Shown here: positions 53,287 to 62,034 of the stretch, piece after piece
Position numbering within the stretch: position 1 is the first letter of the stretch
Layout: each line of letters opens with the position of its first letter
Assembly (NCBI RefSeq): GCF_000971175.1
Contig: NZ_BBLY01000001.1
Coordinates: 1,149,680 to 1,213,679 of the forward strand
Reading direction: 5' to 3'
Origin: Demequina pelophila
GTDB lineage: Bacteria > Actinomycetota > Actinomycetes > Actinomycetales > Demequinaceae
DNA length: 64,000 bases
Program-made: the position numbers and the translations under genes
Notes under the pieces: generated by a model
What the model saw: only the letters and a program-made list of their open reading frames with translations
What the model was told of the DNA's origin: nothing
Database searches by the model: none

Positions 53287-54966
53287 ATGACCGCACCCAT
53301 TGATTGCACCGGTACGTCCGCCTGGGCCGAGCTCGAGTCGCACAAGGCGAGCTTCACCCCCGATCTGCGCGGCTGGTTCGCCGCCGACCCGACCCGCGTC
53401 GAGCGCTTCTCGCTCCCGCTGGCCGACCTCCACGTGGACCTGTCCAAGAACCTCATCACCGACGAGATCCTCGCCTCGCTGGTCAAGCTCGCCGAGCAGA
53501 CCGGCGTGGCCGACCGCTACGCCGCGATGCTCGCCGGCGAGCACATCAACACCACCGAGGACCGCGCCGTCCTCCACACCGCGCTGCGCCGCCCGGCCGG
53601 CATGGAGCCCGCGCTCACCGTCGACGGCCAGGACGTCGACACCGACGTGCAGTCTGTCCTGAGCGCGATCGACGCCTTCGCGACCCGCGTGCGCGACGGC
53701 GAGTGGAGGGGCGTCACCGGCAAGACCGTGACGCACATCGTCAACATCGGCATCGGCGGCTCGGACCTGGGCCCGGTCATGGTCTACGAGGCGCTCGAGC
53801 CGTACGCGACCGCGGGCATCGAGGCGCGCTTCGTCTCCAACATCGACCCCACGGACATGGGCCAGAAGGTCAAGGGCCTCGACCCCGAGACCACCCTGTT
53901 CATCGTCGCGTCGAAGACCTTCACCACGCTCGAGACCCTCACCAACGCGCGCCTCGCCCGCACGTGGCTGTGGGACGCGCTGGCGGCCGCCGGCGTCGAC
54001 CTCGCCTCGGACGAGGCCAAGTCCAACGCCGTGGCCCACCACTTCGTCGCCGTGTCGACCGCGCTGGACAAGGTCGAGGCGTTCGGCATCGACCCGACCA
54101 ACGCGTTCGGCTTCTGGGACTGGGTGGGCGGCCGCTACTCGGTCGACTCGGCCATCGGCCTGTCGCTCGCGATCGCGCTGGGCCCGGACACCTTCCGCGA
54201 GCTGCTCGCCGGCTTCCACGCCGTGGACCGCCACGTCGCCGAGACCCCGCTCGAGAAGAACGTGCCCGTCCTCATGGGCCTGCTCAACGTCTGGTACGTC
54301 AACTTCCTCGACGCCCAGTCGCACGCGGTGCTCCCCTACGCGCAGCAGCTGCACCGCTTCGCGGCCTACCTCCAGCAGCTCACCATGGAGTCCAACGGCA
54401 AGTCCGTCCGCTGGGACGGCACCCCGGTGAACTGCGAGACCGGCGAGATCTTCTGGGGCGAGCCCGGCACCAACGGCCAGCACGCCTTCTACCAGCTGAT
54501 CCACCAGGGCACCAAGCTCATCCCGGCGGACTTCATCGCGGTGGTCAACCCCGCGTACCCGCTCGAGGACGGCGGCCAGGACGTCCACGCGCTGTTCCTC
54601 GCGAACTACCTCGCGCAGACCAAGGCGCTCGCGTTCGGCAAGACCGCGGAGGAGGTCGAGGCCGAGGGCACCACCGGTGCCCTGGTCGCCGCCCGCACCT
54701 TCGCCGGCAACAAGCCGACCACGTCGATCTTCGCGCCGTCGCTCACCCCGTCCGTGGTGGGCCAGCTGATCGCGCTGTACGAGCACATCACCTTCACGCA
54801 GTCCGTGGTGTGGGGCATCAACGCGTTCGACCAGTGGGGCGTCGAGCTGGGCAAGAAGCTCGCGCTCGAGATCGCGCCGGCCATCGAGGGCGACGACGCG
54901 GCGCTGTCCGCGCAGGACGCCTCGACCCAGGCGCTCATCGCCTACTACCGGGCGAACCGCAAGTAG
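53287..54966 (+). CDS. pgi: Glucose-6-phosphate isomerase
   Basis: 559 aa, full-length. The signatures are [55 protein letters not shown] and [17 protein letters not shown] with the catalytic His. It interconverts glucose 6-phosphate and fructose 6-phosphate. TAGCCT lies 7 nt before the ATG and no ribosome site is present, so the mRNA is probably leaderless. Ends at a strong bidirectional terminator. Confidence 0.98.
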   Translation: MTAPIDCTGTSAWAELESHKASFTPDLRGWFAADPTRVERFSLPLADLHVDLSKNLITDEILASLVKLAEQTGVADRYAAMLAGEHINTTEDRAVLHTALRRPAGMEPALTVDGQDVDTDVQSVLSAIDAFATRVRDGEWRGVTGKTVTHIVNIGIGGSDLGPVMVYEALEPYATAGIEARFVSNIDPTDMGQKVKGLDPETTLFIVASKTFTTLETLTNARLARTWLWDALAAAGVDLASDEAKSNAVAHHFVAVSTALDKVEAFGIDPTNAFGFWDWVGGRYSVDSAIGLSLAIALGPDTFRELLAGFHAVDRHVAETPLEKNVPVLMGLLNVWYVNFLDAQSHAVLPYAQQLHRFAAYLQQLTMESNGKSVRWDGTPVNCETGEIFWGEPGTNGQHAFYQLIHQGTKLIPADFIAVVNPAYPLEDGGQDVHALFLANYLAQTKALAFGKTAEEVEAEGTTGALVAARTFAGNKPTTSIFAPSLTPSVVGQLIALYEHITFTQSVVWGINAFDQWGVELGKKLALEIAPAIEGDDAALSAQDASTQALIAYYRANRK

Positions 54967-54988
54967 TCCCCTACCAAGGGACGATGCG

Positions 54989-55016
54989 GGGGCCGGGTCC
55001 GGTGCGACCCGGCCCC
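54989..55016. terminator. Bidirectional terminator between pgi and deoD
   Basis: GGGGCCGGGTC (54,989-54,999) and GACCCGGCCCC (55,006-55,016) with a 6-nt loop, followed by TT. A single GGACGATGC precedes it at 54,979-54,987. Confidence 0.8.
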
Positions 55017-55038
55017 TTGCGCGTCCGGGCGGGGACCG

Positions 55039-55752
55039 TCAGGCGGCGCGGGTGAGCGCGCCGAGCGCGACCGACACCATGGCGGCGAAGGTCTTCTCGC
55101 GCTCGTCGGCGTCGAGGTACTCGCCCTTGACCACGTGGTCCGAGACCGTGCCGACCATGAGCGCCTCGACGCCCTCGGCCGCGGCCACGGCGTACAGGCC
55201 CGCCGCCTCCATCTCGACCGCGAGGGTGCCGTAGGCAGCCAGGCGCGGCACCAGCGTCTCGTCCGGGTGGTAGAACGCGTCCGAGGTCAGCACCGGGCCC
55301 ACCCGCAGGGCCGTGCCCGCCTCGTCGGCGTGGTCGGCCGCCGCACGCAGCAGCGCGAACGACGGGGCGTGGGAGTAGTGGACGCCGGGGATCCGGTGCG
55401 CCGTCATGGCGGAGTCGGTGTGGGCCGCGGAGGCCGCCACCACGTCGCCGAGCTGGAGGTCCATATGGATGCCGCCCACGGTGCCCACGCGCAACAGGCG
55501 CCTCACGCCGTAGTGGCGGATCAGCTCCGTGGTGTAGATGGTCGCCGAGGGCATGCCCATGCCGGTCGCCATCACCGACATCGGTCGACCCTGGTAGGTG
55601 CCCGTGTAGCCCAGGATGCCGCGCACCTCGGTCACGAGCGCCGCATCGTCCAAGAAGGTCTCGGCGATGCGGGTCGCGCGCCGGGGATCGCCGGGCAGCA
55701 GGATGTCGGGAGCGAAGGCGCCGTCGGGCGCGGAGATGTGCGGCGTGGCCAT
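55039..55752 (-). CDS. deoD: Purine-nucleoside phosphorylase, DeoD type
   Basis: 237 aa. PHISAPDGAFAPDILLPGDP begins the hexameric NP-I family; SVMATGMGMPSATIYTTELI, LLRVGTVGGI (phosphate site) and AVEMEAAGLYAVAA follow. It cleaves purine nucleosides with phosphate for salvage. It starts 10 nt after the phzF-like stop. Its -10-like TAGGCT (55,760-55,765) begins with that stop codon, so it may be both in the operon and independently leaderless. Confidence 0.95.
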   Translation of the reverse strand: MATPHISAPDGAFAPDILLPGDPRRATRIAETFLDDAALVTEVRGILGYTGTYQGRPMSVMATGMGMPSATIYTTELIRHYGVRRLLRVGTVGGIHMDLQLGDVVAASAAHTDSAMTAHRIPGVHYSHAPSFALLRAAADHADEAGTALRVGPVLTSDAFYHPDETLVPRLAAYGTLAVEMEAAGLYAVAAAEGVEALMVGTVSDHVVKGEYLDADEREKTFAAMVSVALGALTRAA

Positions 55753-55762
55753 GCGGTCGAGC

Positions 55763-56599
55763 CTAGAGGTCGGCCTCGCCGCGAACCAGCACGTCCGCCG
55801 CGCCTCCCACCCAGACCTCGCCGTCGGCGACGGAGATGCGCACCCGGCCGTCCCGGCCCAGGGCCGTGCCCTGCCGCGCGGTGTACGGGGCGTCGACCAG
55901 CCCCTCCGCCAGCAGCCACTGCGCGACGGAGGCGTTGAGGCTGCCGGTCACGGGATCCTCGCGCAGCCCGTGCCCCACGGGGAAGAAGGCGCGGACCTCG
56001 ATGGCGGGGTCGCGCTCGTCGTAGGCGCCCACCACGCCCAGGTACCAGGGCGCCGGCCGCGCCGCCATGTCCGGGCGCACCGCGAGCACCTCGTCGACTC
56101 CGGACAGCATCACCCCGATCCACCCGGGGCCGTTGTCGGCCCAGGCCGCGGCGACCACCGCGCGGCGGTCCACGCCCAGCACGGCGCACACGTCCGCCAG
56201 GGTCTCCTCGTCGAGCGGCCCCCCGCGGCGCAGCGGGGGCGCCGCGAACGCGAGCGCCTCGCCGTCGCGACGCACGGCGACGATCCCCACGCCGCACTCC
56301 TGCCGGATCACGCCGGGATCGCGGGGCACGCCTCCCGCGTCGAGCCAGGCCCGCGCGGTGCCGAGCGTGGGGTGGCCGGCGAACGGCAACTCCTCCTCCG
56401 GGGTGAAGATGCGCACGCGGTAGTCGGCCGCGGGATCGCGCGGCGCCAGCACGAACGTGGTCTCCGAGAGGTTGGTCCACGCCGCGAAGCGTCGCATCGC
56501 CGCGTCGTGGAGCCCGTCGGCGCCCAGGACGACGGCCACGGGGTTGCCGAGCCCCGGCTCCGCGCCGAAGACGTCTACCTGGCGGAACGGACGCGACAT
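55763..56599 (-). CDS. PhzF-family isomerase
   Basis: 278 aa. The diaminopimelate-epimerase fold is duplicated; NLSETTFVL carries the catalytic Glu of PhzF-like enzymes, followed by FAGHPTLGTARAWL and EDPVTGSLNASVAQW (substrate and phosphate-like loops). Probably a small-molecule isomerase; no phenazine genes are near, so the reaction is unknown. TAGCGT (56,606-56,611) lies 6 nt before the ATG and overlaps the previous gene's TAG stop. Confidence 0.9.
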   Translation of the reverse strand: MSRPFRQVDVFGAEPGLGNPVAVVLGADGLHDAAMRRFAAWTNLSETTFVLAPRDPAADYRVRIFTPEEELPFAGHPTLGTARAWLDAGGVPRDPGVIRQECGVGIVAVRRDGEALAFAAPPLRRGGPLDEETLADVCAVLGVDRRAVVAAAWADNGPGWIGVMLSGVDEVLAVRPDMAARPAPWYLGVVGAYDERDPAIEVRAFFPVGHGLREDPVTGSLNASVAQWLLAEGLVDAPYTARQGTALGRDGRVRISVADGEVWVGGAADVLVRGEADL

Positions 56600-56608
56600 G
56601 CGCCCACG

Positions 56609-57007
56609 CTAACCCCGTTCGATGGCGGGGGGCGCGCCGAGCAGCACCCGGCACCGGCCCGCGACCTCGGGACCCACCACGAATTCGGCGAGCTCCCGGC
56701 GCGCGTCCACCACAGCCAGGCGCACCCCGTCATCCGTCTCCTCGTCGAGCAGCAGCGCGATGACCGTCGCGACCTTGGCCCGCCCGAGCGTGAGCATGAC
56801 GATGGTGCCGGGCGCGAGCAGCACGGTGCCCAGCACGTAGAGCGGCACGAGCCCCGCGATCGTGCCCGTGTAGTGCAGCTCGCGGATGGTGAGCGGAATC
56901 GCGACGACCGCGAAGAGCACGTGCAGCACCGCCCCGAACACGAGCCAGGGGCGCCTGCCCGGCCTCACGACCGCGACCCGACGCCCCTTGATGACCAGCG
57001 ACCTCAC
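56609..57007 (-). CDS. Two-helix membrane protein
   Basis: 132 aa. Hydrophobic helices at about residues 21-40 (PWLVFGAVLHVLFAVVAIPL) and 50-72. A soluble C-terminal ~50 residues (DEETDDGVRLAVVDARRELAEF) may face the cytosol. No family recognised. GTG at 57,007 with GGGAGG 7 nt upstream. It precedes the PhzF and DeoD genes with gaps of only 9-10 nt. Confidence 0.65.
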   Translation of the reverse strand: MRSLVIKGRRVAVVRPGRRPWLVFGAVLHVLFAVVAIPLTIRELHYTGTIAGLVPLYVLGTVLLAPGTIVMLTLGRAKVATVIALLLDEETDDGVRLAVVDARRELAEFVVGPEVAGRCRVLLGAPPAIERG

Positions 57008-57136
57008 GCTCAGCCTCCCCCGTCGGCAACCTCAGCCGGGGTCGACGCCTCGCGCCGACCCCTCCCTTGGCATCCAACGCCCTCAGGCGCGCGGTGTCCA
57101 GTGCAAAAATGCCGATAGGAGCTAGCGACCTGCGGC

Positions 57137-58687
57137 TCAGGCCCTGCGCTTGAGCATCGACTCGATGAGCAGGCCGGTGCGGATGAGCTCGACGTCGGAG
57201 CCGCGCGGGCCCACCATGCACAGCCCCACGGGCCCCTCGGGGGTTTCCATCACGGGCACCGAGAGCGCGGGGCGGCCCACCAGGCCCGCGATCGAGGTGA
57301 GCGACAGGGTCGCGGTGCGAAGCCGCTCGAGGACGTCGGGGTCGGCGTCGAGCGGGGGCGCTGCGGACGCCGCCGAGGGCAGGATCAGCAGGTCGTCGCC
57401 CAGGGCCTCGTCGATCGCGGCGGCGTGGCGATCGAGGTCCGCCAGGCCCGCCCGCTCGCGCTCGGGCGTGACGTCGCGAGCCCAGGCGAAGCGCGCCTCG
57501 ACATCCGTCGCGAGCGTGCCGGGATGCCCCTCGACCCACGCGCCGTCGGCGCGCCAGGCCTCCGCCGACTGGGTGACGCGGAACGTGGCGAGCAGCTCCT
57601 CGAGCGGCGGCAGCTCGACGGTCTCGACGGGGCACCCGGCCTCGACGAGCGCGTCGATGGTGGCGTGGAACGCCTCGCGCACCTGGGGCGTGAGCGCGCG
57701 GGAGCAGCCGGGCGCGGTGAGCACGCGCGGACCGATCCCCACCGGCGCCTGCATGTCGAGCGTCGCGCGGGCCGCGGCCAGCAGCGTGTGACCGTCGCGC
57801 GTGAGCCAGCCGACCGCGTCGTAGCGCGGCGCGAGCGGCGCGACACCCTCGAGGCTGACCGCGCCGTGAGAGGTGCGCAGGCCCCACAGGCCCTGGTACG
57901 ACGCGGGGACGCGGATCGAGCCCGCGGTGTCCGTCCCCAGGCCGATGCTCGCCTGGCCCAGCGCCACGGCCGCCGCCGGACCGGACGAGGAGCCACCGGG
58001 CACGCTTCCCGGTGCGGCGACGTTGGGCGGGGTGCCGTAGTCGGGGTTGAGGCCGGCGATCGAATAGGCGAACTGATCCGTCTGAGCGATGCCGAGCACC
58101 GCGGCGCCGTTCTCGACGAGTGCTCTCACCGCGGGCGCCGTCTCCGTTTCGACCGACGCCTCCTCGAGGTAGGCGCGCACCCCGACGCCCCTGCGCTGGC
58201 CCGCGACGGCGAAGAGGTCCTTGACGGCGACGGTCTCCCCCGCCACGCAGCCGTCCGACTCCCCCGGGATGAGCGGCGCGCCCAGCACCCGCCAGACGCG
58301 GGTGTCCATCGCGGGTGCGGGTGCGGTGAGGTGGGCGGCGAGGATGGTCCAGCGCTCGCCGCGGCCGCGCCACAGCTGCGTGAGCACGCCACGTCCGCCC
58401 CCGGCGGGGAGCACCACCGCGGTCGTGTGCCAGGTGTCCTCGCCGCAGCGGTGCGCGTGGATCTCGGCCAGGCGGCGGGGCGCCGCGCCTCCCCGGCGGC
58501 CCCGGAAGTGGTCGATCGCGTCGTGTCCGACGAGCAGGCCCGCGGCGTCGGCGCGCAGGGTGGCCGGACCGGGCTCGAAGAAGTCGGACAGGGCGTCGAG
58601 GTCGTCGGCCGCGAGCGCCTCCTCGTACGCGAGGATCGCCTCGACGAGGTCCGCCGGCGCGTCTCCGTGGACGCGCGGCCCGCTCAT
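57137..58687 (-). CDS. AtzH-like domain/amidase fusion protein
   Basis: 516 aa. Residues ~10-125 form a SnoaL/AtzH-like alpha+beta domain (VEAILAYEEALAADDLDALSDF, VGHDAIDHFRGRR, WTILAAHL). Residues ~130-516 are an amidase-signature enzyme with Lys156 (VAVKDLF), the Ser run of GGSSSGPAA and nucleophile Ser257 (DTAGSIRVPAS). AtzH is known to stabilise AtzF allophanate/biuret-type hydrolases, so an amide such as allophanate or a mandelamide-like compound is a possible substrate. ATG 58,687 follows a weak GGGTGG; an earlier start cannot be excluded. Confidence 0.85.
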   Translation of the reverse strand: MSGPRVHGDAPADLVEAILAYEEALAADDLDALSDFFEPGPATLRADAAGLLVGHDAIDHFRGRRGGAAPRRLAEIHAHRCGEDTWHTTAVVLPAGGGRGVLTQLWRGRGERWTILAAHLTAPAPAMDTRVWRVLGAPLIPGESDGCVAGETVAVKDLFAVAGQRRGVGVRAYLEEASVETETAPAVRALVENGAAVLGIAQTDQFAYSIAGLNPDYGTPPNVAAPGSVPGGSSSGPAAAVALGQASIGLGTDTAGSIRVPASYQGLWGLRTSHGAVSLEGVAPLAPRYDAVGWLTRDGHTLLAAARATLDMQAPVGIGPRVLTAPGCSRALTPQVREAFHATIDALVEAGCPVETVELPPLEELLATFRVTQSAEAWRADGAWVEGHPGTLATDVEARFAWARDVTPERERAGLADLDRHAAAIDEALGDDLLILPSAASAAPPLDADPDVLERLRTATLSLTSIAGLVGRPALSVPVMETPEGPVGLCMVGPRGSDVELIRTGLLIESMLKRRA

Positions 58688-58860
58688 CGGACCACCCGGG
58701 CGGCGACCCGCCGCGGTTGCGTGAATCCACCCATCGCTCTCCCCCGATGGGGGCGACCTCGGGGTCGGCCGCCCGCCTGGCTCCGAGGGTACCGGCGCCC
58801 GGGCGCCCTCCCGACCACCCGCATCGGCCACCGAAGTCGACCACACCTGAGCGACACGCA

Positions 58861-58917
58861 CTCAACTTTGACTTGAGCCCACGCCGCTCAAGTCTTATAG
58901 TGATCTCAGAGTTGAGC
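58861..58917 (+). promoter_or_regulatory. HspR-like (HAIR) operators and promoter of hsp20
   Basis: CTCAA-CTTTGAC-TTGAG (58,861-58,877) is a HAIR-type 5-7-5 dyad. GCTCAA (58,886-58,891) and TTGAGC (58,912-58,917) form a second, wider dyad. They overlap TTGAGC (58,873-58,878), a 17-nt spacer and TATAGT (58,896-58,901), a good promoter. A further half-site CGCTCAGGTCTTGG follows. HspR-type repression of hsp20 is expected. Confidence 0.75.
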
Positions 58918-58996
58918 CGAGGCCGCTCAGGTCTTGGCCGCGACTCGCCGCGAGGGCAGGGCGCCCTCCGGCATCCATCTCTTGAGGAGGTCAGAC

Positions 58997-59443
58997 ATGG
59001 CACGAGAGGTCCTGCGTCGTTCGGTTCCGGCTGCCGCCGCGAGCCCCTGGTCGGACGACTTCACCCGCATGGTCCAGCAGTTCTTCGGGGACGCCGATGC
59101 GTCGCTCGCCGGGGCCTTCAGCCCCGCCCTCGACGTCGAGGAGACCGAGGACGGCTTCACCATGCACGTCGAGCTGCCGGGCGTGAAGCCCGAGGAGGTC
59201 GACGTCTCGCTCGAGGAGAACGTGCTCACCGTGTCCGGCAAGCGCGACTTCTACGACGAGAAGAACACGGACGGCTTCCGTCGCGTCGAGCGCCGGTTCG
59301 GGCGCTTCCACCGCGCGGTGCGCCTGCCCGACCGCGTCGACCCCGACAAGGTCGCCGCGTCGTACAAGGACGGGCTGCTGACGGTCACGGTCCCCAAGGC
59401 CGAGTCCGCCAAGCCGCGCCGCATCCAGGTCAGCTCCGACTGA
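58997..59443 (+). CDS. hsp20: Hsp20/alpha-crystallin small heat-shock protein
   Basis: 148 aa. The alpha-crystallin domain spans residues ~42-135: FTMHVELPGVKPEEVDVSLE, VLTVSGKRDF, then FHRAVRLPDRVDPDKVAASY and the A-x3-DGLLTVTVPK hallmark. An ATP-independent holdase that binds unfolding proteins. AGGAGG lies 6 nt before the ATG, unlike many neighbours that appear leaderless. The long 5' region carries HspR-like operators. Confidence 0.95.
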   Translation: MAREVLRRSVPAAAASPWSDDFTRMVQQFFGDADASLAGAFSPALDVEETEDGFTMHVELPGVKPEEVDVSLEENVLTVSGKRDFYDEKNTDGFRRVERRFGRFHRAVRLPDRVDPDKVAASYKDGLLTVTVPKAESAKPRRIQVSSD

Positions 59444-59514
59444 CGCGACCGGGCGCCGACGGATCGATGCCGGCGCCCGGCCCGCCCCCGGCGGACCGAG
59501 TCCGGGGACGCCAC

Positions 59515-59553
59515 GAGGCCCCGAGGAGTCACCCCCCGACTCCTCGGGGCCTC
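59515..59553. terminator. Bidirectional terminator after hsp20
   Basis: Perfect 16-bp stem, GAGGCCCCGAGGAGTC (59,515-59,530) with its complement (59,538-59,553), and a C-rich 7-nt loop. Lies between convergent genes. Confidence 0.85.
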
Positions 59554-59563
59554 GCTCGTCCCG

Positions 59564-60157
59564 CTAGCCGATCACCTCGTCGTCACCGTGCGCGGCATAG
59601 AACTCGCTCTGCCCGCGCAGCAGGTCGCGCATCGAGGTCCCCCGCGCGACGCCGTACACCGTCCCGGGGAAGTCGAGATCCTGCTGAATCGCCCACACCT
59701 CCTCGTGCCGGTCCGGCGGGAAGAGGGTCGCCGGGGTGCCGGCGGCGATCCATCCGATGGGCACCATCGTCCCCGCGGCAAGCGTCGTGTTGACCTGGAC
59801 CACGCCGCGGATGCGGACCTCGCACCCGTCTCCGACGACCGCGCCGGGGAACACGGCGGCGCCCGTCGCGAGGAAGCACTCGGATCCGATGGTCGCGCCG
59901 TTGAGATGCGCGTGCGGTCCGACGACGACCGCGTCGCCGATGCTCACGTCGTGGCCGCGGCGCGCCTTGACCAGGGCGTTCTCCATCACGACCACGTCGG
60001 CGCCCAGCGTGACCTTGCCGTCCTCGGCGGTGATCACCGCGCCGTGCAGCACCCGCACGCCCGGCCCGAGCGTCACGTCGCCGCAGACCACCGCGGAGGC
60101 CGCGACGGTCGCGGTCGGATCGATGACCGGAACCTTCCCTCGATGCGAGACGATCAT
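59564..60157 (-). CDS. Gamma-carbonic-anhydrase-like hexapeptide-repeat protein
   Basis: 197 aa, left-handed beta-helix (VAASAVVCGDVTLGPGVRVLHG, VTLGADVVVMENALV, IGDAVVVGPHAHLNGATIG). The layout is that of YrdA/CaiE-type gamma-CA proteins. The usual triad HxxxxH is only partly kept (GPHAHLNG), so carbonic anhydrase activity is uncertain and an acyltransferase-like or metal-binding role is possible. TAGCAT lies 6 nt before the ATG (leaderless pattern). Confidence 0.85.
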   Translation of the reverse strand: MIVSHRGKVPVIDPTATVAASAVVCGDVTLGPGVRVLHGAVITAEDGKVTLGADVVVMENALVKARRGHDVSIGDAVVVGPHAHLNGATIGSECFLATGAAVFPGAVVGDGCEVRIRGVVQVNTTLAAGTMVPIGWIAAGTPATLFPPDRHEEVWAIQQDLDFPGTVYGVARGTSMRDLLRGQSEFYAAHGDDEVIG

Positions 60158-60183
60158 GCGGCCATGCTAGAAGGCGCGCACGG

Positions 60184-60219
60184 CGAGGGGCCGGACGATG
60201 CGCATCGTCCGACCCCTCG
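60184..60219. terminator. Perfect GGACGATGC palindrome
   Basis: GGACGATGCGCATCGTCC (60,193-60,210) joins two nonamers head to head with no loop, flanked by CGAGGGG and CCCCTCG. It lies 3' of the SDR gene and 5' of the carbonic-anhydrase-like gene. Confidence 0.75.
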
Positions 60220-60227
60220 CGCGCCCC

Positions 60228-61301
60228 TCAGATCGCGGCCCACCCTCCGTCGGAGGGCAGGATGACGCCGTTGAGGTTGACGCCGTCGTCCGACAGCAGG
60301 AAGCAGATCGACGCGGCGAGCTGGTCGGGGGTGACCGGCGGGGGCAGGATCGCCATCGCCGTGCGCAGGCGGTCCATCGCCAGCTCGGAGCCGTAGCTCA
60401 TCGTGTCGCCGATGTTGGTGGCCACCCCGCCGGGCGCGATCGCGTTGACGCGGAGTCCGTGGGGCGCGTACATGAACGACGAGCTCTTGGTGATGCCGAC
60501 GACGGCGTGCTTGGACGCGGTGTACGCGACACCCGCCGCGGAGCCGCGGAGCGCCGCTTCAGAGGCGACATTGACGATCGATCCGCGTCGCCGCGGCAGC
60601 ATGCGCTGGACGACCGCCCGGCTGAGCCGCATCACTCCGTCGACGTTGACGGCGAAGACCCGCTGCCACACCTCGTCGGACACCTCCCCCAGCGGTGTCA
60701 TGTTGTCCATGATGCCGGCGACGTTGGCCAGCGCGTCGATGGTGTCGCCGGCCGCGTCGAGGACGCGCTCGATGTCCGCGGCCTTGGTGACGTCGGCCGT
60801 GACGACGGTGACGTCGAGCCCGTCGTGCTCGGCAGCGAAGTCCGCGAGCCGCTCCTGGGAGATGTCGAGCGCGATCACGCGGCCGCCCTCGCGGGCCACC
60901 CGCGAGGCGGTCGCGCGACCGATGCCGGACCCCGCCCCCGTCACGATCACCGTCTGGCCGGTGAACCGGCCCTCCGTGATTCGCTCGCGCCACGCGGGGG
61001 CGGGCGCCGGCGCGTCGGATTCCGGTGCAGGCTCGGGCTCCGCGACCTCGACGCCGTCGGCCTCCATCCGGCGGCGCGCCTCGGCGAGGACGCCGTCGAC
61101 CATCTCCTGCGGAAAGCGCCCGCCGCCGCTCGCGACAACGGCTGCCATCGTCATCTGCATCGCGGGCGCAAGGCTGCTGGCGTCGGCCCCGCCCGCGGCA
61201 AGCGCGTCGCGCAGCGCGGCTCCCGCGTAAGGGTGGTCGAGCCAGGCGGCCACGGTGTCGTCGCCGCCCGGCAGTGCGAGCGAGGTGCTGGTGGGGGACA
61301 T
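60228..61301 (-). CDS. SDR-family oxidoreductase with N-terminal helical extension
   Basis: 357 aa, about 110 longer than classical SDRs. The Rossmann start VIVTGAGSGIGRA is at residues 118-130. The catalytic set is N in LANVAG, S in NVASEAA and Y-x3-K in YTASKH. Residues 1-110 are helical plus an Ala/Pro/Glu linker and are not part of the family; they begin WLDHPYAGAALRDALAAGG and contain RFPQEMVDGVLAEARRRM. Substrate unknown. GAAGGAG precedes the ATG. Divergent from the TetR gene, with a shared palindrome. Confidence 0.9.
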   Translation of the reverse strand: MSPTSTSLALPGGDDTVAAWLDHPYAGAALRDALAAGGADASSLAPAMQMTMAAVVASGGGRFPQEMVDGVLAEARRRMEADGVEVAEPEPAPESDAPAPAPAWRERITEGRFTGQTVIVTGAGSGIGRATASRVAREGGRVIALDISQERLADFAAEHDGLDVTVVTADVTKAADIERVLDAAGDTIDALANVAGIMDNMTPLGEVSDEVWQRVFAVNVDGVMRLSRAVVQRMLPRRRGSIVNVASEAALRGSAAGVAYTASKHAVVGITKSSSFMYAPHGLRVNAIAPGGVATNIGDTMSYGSELAMDRLRTAMAILPPPVTPDQLAASICFLLSDDGVNLNGVILPSDGGWAAI

Positions 61302-61358
61302 GCGTGCTCCTTCGTCGGGCGCGCCCCCGGCAACGGTCGAGCGACGCGCGGATCCGTG

Positions 61359-61378
61359 ACCGGACTGCTCTGTCCGGT
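61359..61378. promoter_or_regulatory. TetR operator between SDR and TetR genes
   Basis: ACCGGAC-TGCTCT-GTCCGGT, perfect 7-bp arms, 58 nt from the SDR start and 25 nt from the TetR start, just upstream of TAGATT (61,391-61,396). Confidence 0.75.
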
Positions 61379-61402
61379 TGCTCCAGCCTATAGATTCGAC
61401 GC

Positions 61403-61954
61403 ATGAGCACCAAGCGCAATCGCGGGCCCGGTGCCGCGGCGGAGAACCGCGAGGCGCTGCTCGCGGCGGCGCGCGAGGCGTTCTCGGAGCACGGGGCCGG
61501 GGTGCCGCTGTCGACCATCGCGCGGAACGCCGGGGTGGGCCAGGCCGTGCTCTACCGCCATTTCCCCACCCGCGAGATGCTCGCCCACGCCGTGTTCGAC
61601 CAGAACATGGCGCGGATCGAGGCGCTCGCCGCGACCCCCGACGCGGACATCCGCGAGGTCGCCGACCTGATCACCCACCAGATCGAGGGCATGGCCGCGG
61701 TCATCTCCCTCTTCGCCGCCGACGAGGACTCACCTCACCAACGCGAGCTGGTGACACGCATGCGCACGGCCCTGGACCCCGTGCTGGCGCGGGCGCGCGA
61801 GGCCGGGCAGGTCCGCACCGATGCGACCATCGACGAGCTGCTCACCGCGATCGGCATGGTGGCCGCGCTGGTCATGCGCTCCCCCGCCGCTCACCGGCAC
61901 GACCGCGCCGAGCAGGCATGGCGCCTGATCGCGAGCGGGCTGGGGCCGCGGTAG
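61403..61954 (+). CDS. TetR-family regulator
   Basis: 183 aa. N-terminal HTH: REALLAAAREAFSEHGAGV, then LSTIARNAGVGQAVLYRHFPTREML. The C-terminal ligand domain ends in an AEQAWRLIASGL helix. Likely represses itself and the divergent SDR gene through the palindrome between them. TAGATT lies 6 nt before the ATG, another leaderless-type start. Inducer unknown. Confidence 0.92.
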   Translation: MSTKRNRGPGAAAENREALLAAAREAFSEHGAGVPLSTIARNAGVGQAVLYRHFPTREMLAHAVFDQNMARIEALAATPDADIREVADLITHQIEGMAAVISLFAADEDSPHQRELVTRMRTALDPVLARAREAGQVRTDATIDELLTAIGMVAALVMRSPAAHRHDRAEQAWRLIASGLGPR

Positions 61955-61994
61955 TCCACCGCCCCGGCGGAGCGACATACGCTTGTCAAGATAT

Positions 61995-62027
61995 GCGCTA
62001 GCGCGGATATCATCCCTCCCGTATACT
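61995..62027 (+). promoter_or_regulatory. higBA promoter and operator
   Basis: GCGCTAGCGC (61,995-62,004) is a perfect palindrome within GATAT-containing flanks, upstream of TATACT (62,022-62,027), which lies 7 nt before the higB ATG. A plausible autoregulatory site for the HigA antitoxin. Confidence 0.6.
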
Positions 62028-62034
62028 TTGGCTC

